From the NCBI GenBank assembly GCA_963513935.1, contig OY740767.1, positions 152,402,431 through 152,466,430 on the forward strand: a DNA stretch of 64,000 nt, read 5' to 3'. Position numbers and translations under genes: made by a program. Source of the stretch: Aphrophora alni (Eukaryota > Arthropoda > Insecta > Hemiptera > Aphrophoridae). Of this stretch, positions 50,101 through 59,100 are shown one piece after another. Within the stretch, counting starts at the first letter, position 1; each line of letters starts with the position of its first letter. The notes under the pieces are model-generated. The model was not told where the DNA came from and ran no database searches. It saw only the letters and a program-made list of their open reading frames with translations.

Positions 50101-53100
50101 CCGCGGATTTTAAACCTATTATAGATTTTAACTTTTCACATTATTACACCCTCTCGCTGTTTTGTGCCTCGCTTTGGAACGTCACTTACCGCGATCTCTC
50201 ACTTCTTTTGTGATTCGAACCTCGCTTTGGAACTCAGGAGTTCGTGTCTGTTCAATCGCGGACAAGACCAAGTTGCTCACTTTTACCCTTTTATTAATCA
50301 AAGATATTGCGAAGCTTGGCTTTTGCAAGTATGAGTCTGTTCTCAATAACTTACAATTTTTTGATTATACGAAAATTCCCTGAATTTTATTTTATCGCTC
50401 ACTGAATTTAGTACTTACTCATACCCACTCTCTCTCTGGGGAAATGCCTTTTGGAAGAAATCGGCTCCTGAATTTTGATAATAATTCTTCAATACTTTAT
50501 ATCTCTTATATTTTACCAGAGCACATTTATATTTATGAATTTCTTACTCTTTAGTTATTTAAAAAAGCAATGTTAAAAAACCAGAATGGTAAATGAAAAG
50601 AATTACACTTGAGAATAAAATTTTATGTCTTATTGATCCTCAAACACATTAAAACAATTTTAAATTTTATAACACAATAAATAACAAAATATAACACAAT
50701 TAATCTAATATAAATTCCTTATTTACTAATACAAATTGAAAAACGCTAGACTATTCCAGCTTGGACTACAGATAGTTTTTCCTGCACTGAAATAGTCGTA
50801 TTTAAGTTTGGAAAATATTTTACACCAAAGCAGAGTGAATTGAATTTAAAGAAGTTAATATTTCAAAATTTCCCCAATGAATTTACTATTTAAATGAATT
50901 TACTTTTTACGAATTATTCCTTAGATTTAGTGTACCTTCACACTTAACATGAAGATCTCGAAGTTTTGCAGTTATTTGTTGTAATCGGTTTATGATGTCT
51001 TCAAGTTATTTTCTCTCCAATTCCTGGATATTTTAAAGTTGTTGACTGCTGGTAGTAATTTCGTATCCCCACTGAGTAGCCTTCAATGTAGATAGATCTT
51101 CTTGTAGGTTGATTTTCGAAATTAAGTACAAAAATTTTTATAAGTTACTTTTACTATTACTTGAAATATTTATCTTGAAATTTGCTAAGTTGAATTTAGA
51201 AAAAATTAGTAGAGCGACTAAAGTAACGTCTTCACTGCTCGGAGTCTGGTACTAGAGTATCCGTCTTTCGACCGACAATTTTGGTTCTCCCTTTCTGTGG
51301 GAATGTTCCCGCAAAAGGTAACCAATTTTTCTCCCTTTCACGAAGAAAAGTCTCTTCTGTATATTTCGTAGTTTTTGGCTGCTTTTCTCCTAAACTTTTA
51401 TACGAGAAGCTGTTCTAGGTTTAGTTTTTATCTATTGTACTGTTTTTATTAACTCCTTTCTATTAAAAACCCTTTTAATAGATATTTGGATCTTTCTATT
51501 ATTTCTCATTATCTGTGTTGGCAGTTGGTCAGGCGAGTCCAACTTCTGATCTGTGACGTCATGCGACTTGGAGCGACTTTCATGATAAATCCTGCAATTT
51601 GTGATTTTGAACACTTTTACGTTCATCTTGCTGTAACTTTTGAACGGCTGGCCCGATCTTCGATTTCTCTTCTTTCTGTTCTTGAGGGTCTTGTCAAACT
51701 CGATTTGTCGTTTTCGGCCGCATAGTTTTCGAGTTACCACACTTTTCCCGAATGTCTATTTTTTCACTATCTAACTTTTTATTTAAGTCCTTTTTCACAA
51801 TTCTTTTGCACAAAAGTTCTTCTTCTGGTCCTATGACGGAAATAACTTCTTAGTTTTTCGTCGTAGCTCGCTTGGCTCTCGAGTTATAGGTGCTCGAAGT
51901 TGTGGCTTTTTGAGCGTCGTATTATTTGTTTATAAAATCTCCCCCATTATCAATTCTCAACTCTGCTCTGTTGTTTTACACTTTTACATCATTAATATAC
52001 ATTATTCATTTCTTATTTTTCCATAAGAACTGGCATCCGTCGTTACAGTCAATGATTTTGTATTATCATAAGGAGTTAAAACGCGATCACTTGTATTTTC
52101 TTTATTACTTGGAAAGATTTTTCATATGATCGGGTCCTCTTATATGAAACATTGTCTTTTAATAACTCATTTAAAGGCTGCATTATTTGAGAAGCTCGAG
52201 GTATGAATTTACAATAACAGTTAGCAAGTTCCAAAAAGTGATCTTAAAGAATCAAGATCTTTTGGTCAGGTGTTTTAGCAATTGCTTGAACCTTGTCATC
52301 AACTATTGGAGACCTTTTTCTGAATTATCATGACCCAAGTAAGTTATTTTTCTCGTGAAAAATCTACACTTTTCCTTATTTAGATATTTTTATCATATTT
52401 TTGTAAACAATCAAGACAAATTTCTAGTCTACTGAGGCACTTTTTCTAGTCTACTGAAGTCTTTTTTTATCCTTAAACCATAATATCATCAAAATAAAAT
52501 CATCATTAAAATAAAAATAAAATACCACTCCTTTTATACGATTTACACTATTGACCGATGGTACTTGGTAGAACTCCATTTTAATGAAAAACAAACACAA
52601 TATTTAGTAAATTCTACAATTTATTTGAGTCTTGCCGACCATGGTTTCGTCAGTCTTTGTTAAGCTGCCTTGTAAATGCCGTTGTTGGCGAAACCATGGT
52701 CGGCAAGACTCAAATAAATTGTAGAATTTACTAAATATTGTGTTTGTTTTTCATTAAAATACCACTCCATCTAAATCTATTTATAATTGTATCTATTATA
52801 TTGTTGAAATAATTTGGACCGGTTTTCAACCCAAAATACATACACTTTACACGATAACTACCTCTATGTGTAGAAATAGCAGCAATATTTGAACTTGTTT
52901 CATCCATTTCAACATGTAAATAAGCTTTGTACATATCTAATTTACAATCATTTTGTGGAAAATATCTTGTATCTTTATTTATTTATTTCATCGCTTTTGT
53001 TTGTTACACATAAAACATGTGACATGTCATGGATTACATATATCTTACATAAAATGTACATATACATAAAATAATACTGATATACCTACAATTTTAACAA

Positions 53101-56100
53101 AATAATACGGCATATTAAAATATCTACAAAGAATAAGTTCATCCTGACATCTGCAGACTGAGTTTAGGTACTTCTGTAAAGGTATTCTTCGACAGATTAA
53201 AAAGCCTTTTCTAGGAGATAGTACCTGAGTGAACTCTTGAAACTCTGGATAGAACTTATGTTTTTCATATTTTTTGAAAGTGTGTTCAAAAAATTTAAGT
53301 ATGTGGACAGGATATTAAAGAAATTTTTGACAGATAGGGTATTCGTGGTGGTACTGATTGATTTCAAATATATTCTGGTTGCTCTTAAAGAAAATTAAAG
53401 TTTCATAAATATAAATACAAGGGAAAGTTAAAATATTATGTTTTTTGAAAAAAAAGGCATACAAGATTGATTATAATTTAAATGGAACATTGAATGTACA
53501 ATTATTTTTTATAAACAAAATATTTCGATTGATTCAACCGAGTTCCCCAGAATCTTTGGAAGGGAGTACCTAGCATTGTTTAAGAATTGAATTATCTGTA
53601 GATTTGTAATAAGCACATAATCGTAAATTTCTGTTGGGTTTTGGAATAGGTACCATTAGAGTGCCCCATTCCGAAGTTGACAACACGCTCAATTACACCT
53701 TCTTTCTCCAGTATATCAAATTCTTGATTAATATTTGAAAGTAGGAGTGTGGTACTGTCCTCGTTTTTAAAAAAGAATGGGTTACTATTATCCTTATGTT
53801 TAAGAGAACACTTTTAATATTGAATTTGCCCCACAGTAGGTTGAAATATGTTAGAATATTTGATGAAATATATGTTTTTTTAAAAGTTCATCATTTGCTG
53901 TACTTATAATTTTGATATCTGTAAAATGTTTGGATATTTTATTTAAGTCAAGTTTCAGGCTTCTTATCCAAGAACGACCCAAAGTGGGTGAGTATTCTTC
54001 TTTAACAATATACAGTTTATTATTGTGATTTGTCCCTTTATGTTCAACGGAAATATCTACTTCTCCTAATGGTCTGAAAATGTTTTCCTGTATAAAATCG
54101 AAACTAAATAGGAGTGTATTTTAAAGGTTTTTTTAACTTTAGCATTTTGAAAGCAGTATAAGATAACAAAAATACTGGAATTCCAGAATTAACTTCAAAT
54201 GTTTGAAATGAGTTTTGTAATTTAACTGTGACATAGAACTTCTTGTTAGATCTTATTGAGTTAATGTAGATCTATCAAAACCTTGAAGACCCTCTTCTTC
54301 TTGATCAGATAGAGACTTAATCTAGAATAAGAAGATTCAGAATGTTTAGATATACAAACCTTATCAATGTGGTCCCGACGCTTACAGTGTCCACATTTGA
54401 GTTTGTTTTTGACTATACAAAATTTTGACGTATAATTATCACATCCACATCCTTTTAATCCTAATTGTTTAAGATTAACTCTATCTTTAGCACTGTTTTC
54501 ATTTGAGATAAACTCTTTTTTTGTTGGTGAAAACTCTTTAGATTCCAACTTTTGTGAATTAATTTTGTACACATTCGGTTAGATTCAGTTGTATTAAAAA
54601 TAGAACTATTTAGGCCTATCTTACTAAAATCAGTACTCTCAATCTTTGAAGTTTCAATAGATAGGGCTGTGTTTATTGCTTCATCATTCTAATGTAATAT
54701 CTGATTTTTGAAAAATACATTGCCTAATGTCACAATCTTTGATTCCACGAATCAACTGCGCTCTTAAGAGAATGTTAAGTACAGCTCTTCTACATTTTCG
54801 TTGTTATAGTTAGTTACCTTTGAAATTGCAATCACTTATAAGTTCTTTCAATGCTGCAACAAAATCTGACACAGATTTAGAAAGTGACTGAACTCGAGGA
54901 TAAAAAATGCTGATTTTGTAAGGATATTTTTCTTAGGCTCAAGATGGTTAGTCAGAATAGTCACAAGCTCATCATAAGACATTTTGGGAGGTAAATCAGG
55001 TGCTGTTAAACTGGCCAAAGTTTTACAGTACCTAGCTCCTATAGAATTAATAAAAACTTTAGTATTAACAATTTTACGATCAGGTGTGTATCATCACTTA
55101 AATTTTTGAATTGAAAGAAATTGTCTAACCTCTGACAATAAAGTTTAAAAGTTTCAATATTTTCATCAAAAGAGTCAAAAATAGATAAATTTTTGAGTTG
55201 AGTTATATAGTAGAATTAGAGTTTAGGTTTGCATTATCTGAAACTTCTTGTTGTGATAGATTGACAACTAATCCACTAAGACCAACTATTGTGATAAATC
55301 TTGATGCTGTGTCTCATTTTTTTCACTCATATCCATTTATTAAGTTTGGCATCCACATCTTGCCTATTTGCCTCTCTTAGCGTCACTCCCAAAAAAAAGT
55401 TGCAGCCCTTACGTTCTTCCTGGCTTCTTTCAATTCAAAGAGGAGATTACTCCTTTCTGTGCTCCCAATTGGTAGTTGGTGTCGTCATGAGTCATGGGGT
55501 CTCTGTTGTCCTTCGTCACTCCAGCAATCTGCATTCTCATTGGTCAAAGCGTATTTTCTTTTTCTGGATGTATGGCGTACTTTACCGTTTCACCATTAAT
55601 TTTATTTGATTTACATCACATTTGACTTTCAAAATTGACTTTGAAATTAAATGATTGAATAATTTAGTTTCTTTATATGACTTTAATGTCCGTCACAAGA
55701 AACAATCGTAAATATGATACTAAAATTTGTCCAATCACATATTTTTTAGTCCAGTTTTAATTATTAAAATATTTAAAAAATATATCTAATTATAAACGTA
55801 ATGCCTAGATATAATGGAATCTTTCTATTCTATGTGTACCTCCAGCAATAAATTATTATTATTATAAGTTAAAAAATTTTATTTTTCAGATATTGTAATA
55901 AAACTTATGCTACAGAATTATTGTATTCAGTTCACGAAGCAACTCATAAGATGAAATTACTCCATCAGGAAGAATATGTTTGTCATCTTTGCAAAAAGAG
56001 TTTTACAAATAGAACTTTTCTGCGGAGTCATATACTCCAGCATGATTTTAGTCGTCCCTACGCTTGTCAGTATTGCTTTAAACGGTTCAGAAAAAAATCA

Positions 56101-59100
56101 GAAAGGGTAAGGAATTATATTTGATTTTGTTATCGTATAATTTTCCAATATGTGGTTGTATAATAATAATCAATTGGTAGTATAGTAGTGACATCTATTG
56201 AATGTACTTGGCCTATATTAGTTTATCTAGAAGACACACATCAAGTAGTATATTTTACAATTTTAATCTTTTGAAGTTACTTTTGTAATTGTTAATATTC
56301 TTAAACAGTCTGTTTTTAAATCTATTGTCTACTCAAATTTGATTTTATAATGTATCATTATTTTTTTTGATATACTAATTTTTACTTGAAATAATTATTT
56401 AACTAATTTTTGCGTTTTATTTTCATATATAATTTATTTTAATGAGTAGCCTATATTGTTTTTCTTTTCTTAAAATATAAGGTTTGCAAAGTATAATATT
56501 TATAATAATAATAATAATTAACAACCATACTAAATTTTGAGTTAAAATATTAAAAGCATTATTTAAAAGACATATTAAAAAAAAATAAAGTTAGCTATTC
56601 TATTAGAAATTAGCCAAATGGTTGTAGAGACTTTAATTTTTTTAAATTGTTTAGTAAAAAAACTAAGCAGTAAAATACCCCCCTCCCAGTCAAAAAGTGT
56701 GTATTTTATTCTACTATTAAGAGGATTATTAAATCACAATGTTAATATGTTCTAGATCACAATTTATTATCTGTTTAGTATTTTATTTATAATGTTTCAG
56801 GAAGTCCATGAACGCATCCACAACAATAAGAGACCAGATATTTGTAAAGTATGTGGGAAATCTTTCCGTAAACCTTACAGTTTATATTTGCATAGTTTGA
56901 GACATACTGGTAAGAAGAAATTCATATGTGTTACGTGCAACAAAGCATTCTTTACTAAAGCTTCACTTAACACTCACATGACGATACACAGTGATGACAA
57001 ACCACACAAATGTCCATACTGCGAAAAAAGATTCAAAACACTTGTAAGTATAACACCTCTTCCCAGTCAAATATATTGTCCAATCAAGTAGTTATAGTGT
57101 AAGCACAGTCGAACCTTCCTAATCCTATAACTTGAATATCTTTATAATTCTGTTGTTTAACCCTTTTAGTGCCAGAACCAAAATTTAACAAATGTCTGTG
57201 AAAATTGCCAGAGTTTTTTGCATTGGTACTGCTGAAAAATGCCAGACCGTTTTAAAAGCCATTTGGTACCGTTTTACAAAAAGCTACATAAAAGTCCTAA
57301 TTTTTCATATAAATTTATAATTTTTTTTATATTGCTTTGAAGTAAATTTCCTACAATTATATGTTATGCAATTGCCTTTTTATTTAATTGTAAAATACTT
57401 CAAAAATGTATATATTATTCTACTCACCAATATTTTCCAATTTCTTTTTAATTTGTCATGAATAATCACACTTGAAAAAAATTCTGTGCTCATAACAATT
57501 GATATCACAAGAAACAGTAACTAAATGTTTACAAACACACTAAATTTTAGGTTTTTCTACTAAAAATAAACATGGAAATACTATATTTTTAATAAACACA
57601 AAATTTTCATTTTTTTTTTTTTTTTAATAAATAATACAAACAAACTGTTTTAGTTTTTGAAATAAAACTGTAACTAATTTAACTATTTATACAAGTTTTG
57701 AGGACCTAAATTTTTCAGGCGTCTGTTAGCACAAGTGGTGTGGTAAACATAGAGGATGAACAGCTTTCTTACATTTGTTGCATTGAAAAGTGATTTTCCA
57801 TATTTAAAGTTTTACCACACAATGTAACAATAACATAAGGTAACACTCACATAAGATAATAATAACGCAAGTTGGTAATAGTATTAAGTCTTAAACAAAT
57901 TAGTAAGATCACACACAACAAACATCAGTGCATGGAATAGTCTCGACTGAACAGCTGACACACAAATGTCAAAGCCTTCTTTATCGTCGCTACAGCCAAT
58001 TAGTACTATTGAATTATATAAAAGTGTATATTTTTCAGTAATCTACGTTTCTTTAAGAATATTTTGGTGTAATATTAATGAAATTTGACAAAAAATAAGA
58101 GTGTAGTAATTTTTTTTCGCGACGTCTGTATATACGGATGTTGGCATTCTTCAATAGTACCGGCCACGTCCATATATACGGACGTTGGAATTTTTCAACA
58201 TTACTTTTGGCGTCCGTATTTACGGACATTGGCACTAAAAGGATTAATATTCCCTTGAAAAACCCTATGATATTAAAACAATAAAAAGAATGTAACTTGA
58301 AGTTTTATTAACATGTACTTAATTTACCTCTGCAAATTGAATTAGTTAAAAATATACCTGTATAACTCAAAGGAAGCCTTTATTACTCAATTTTAAGAAA
58401 TCTATAAATCGAAAGTTTCATTTACAATTTGAAGTTTTAATAATTCATACATTGTTAGAATAGTTCATACATTGGTAGAAACACCCCCCCTCCTCCCAAT
58501 TGACTGCAAACTTAAGAGGGGCATTTAAATATAAATAGAAAATTTCATGCTCTGTTCCTAAAAAGAATTTGTGAAGTTCCTCTTTCCACAGTTTCTGTCA
58601 GTTTTAATTAACATGTCAGAACAGGAGGTAGACAGTAGTGTTGTGTTGTGTTGTACAGCTAATTATCATTAAATTTTTGAGAAATAAAGGTGTCATTCTG
58701 TCTCAGATTTATTCATATCTTAAAATGTGATTTGCTGATACTGAGACTAGTGAACCATCTCTTACTAGATGAAGACAGCAACTACAAATAACATATATAT
58801 ATGTAGTCTGGGCTCCAAACTTGTAAATATTAAATTCCTTTTTTCCCCTTGTTTTAATCTCAAAGCAAAATTCAAAAATTGAGTATCACAAACTGTATCA
58901 TCCGGCTTACGACATAGTATTTAAAAATCCCTTGGCGGAAAGATATAAATGTCGTCAAAATTTTACTGCCCTATTTGGCATTAAAACACTTAGAATCCTT
59001 GACAATTTGGGCCTTGTACTTCCTCCAGTTAATGAGAATACACCATGTTTTATTCCTCCATGACTCATACAAATGTCAACTTTTGATTTTTCACTGTCCA

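Larger units (their letters stand above)
51980..55610 (-). mobile_element. Ty3/gypsy element, minus strand, broken and interrupted
   Basis: From right to left: LTR/leader-like sequence (55610-55340), gag start (MDMSEKNETQHQDLSQ near 55334), gag core (VSDFVAALKELISDCNFKG near 54880-54825), zinc knuckle (54395-54354), N-terminal reverse transcriptase (VPIPKPNRNLRLCAYYKSTD near 53650-53600), palm (LDMYKAYLHVEMDETSSN near 52940), THRGSYRVKCMYFGLKTGPN, and RNase H start (LTVTTDASSYGKI near 52080-52040). Stops and shifts are frequent. It is interrupted by a LINE fragment (about 52958-53545) and by a 72-base-arm palindrome (52578-52760). Integrase is missing. It lies in intron 7 of gene B, antisense to it. 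Confidence 0.85.

Noticed and set aside
51432..51740. 102-codon basic minus-strand frame and the overlapping 79-codon plus frame
   Set aside because: No domain on either strand; the region reads as non-coding leader of a decayed LTR element.
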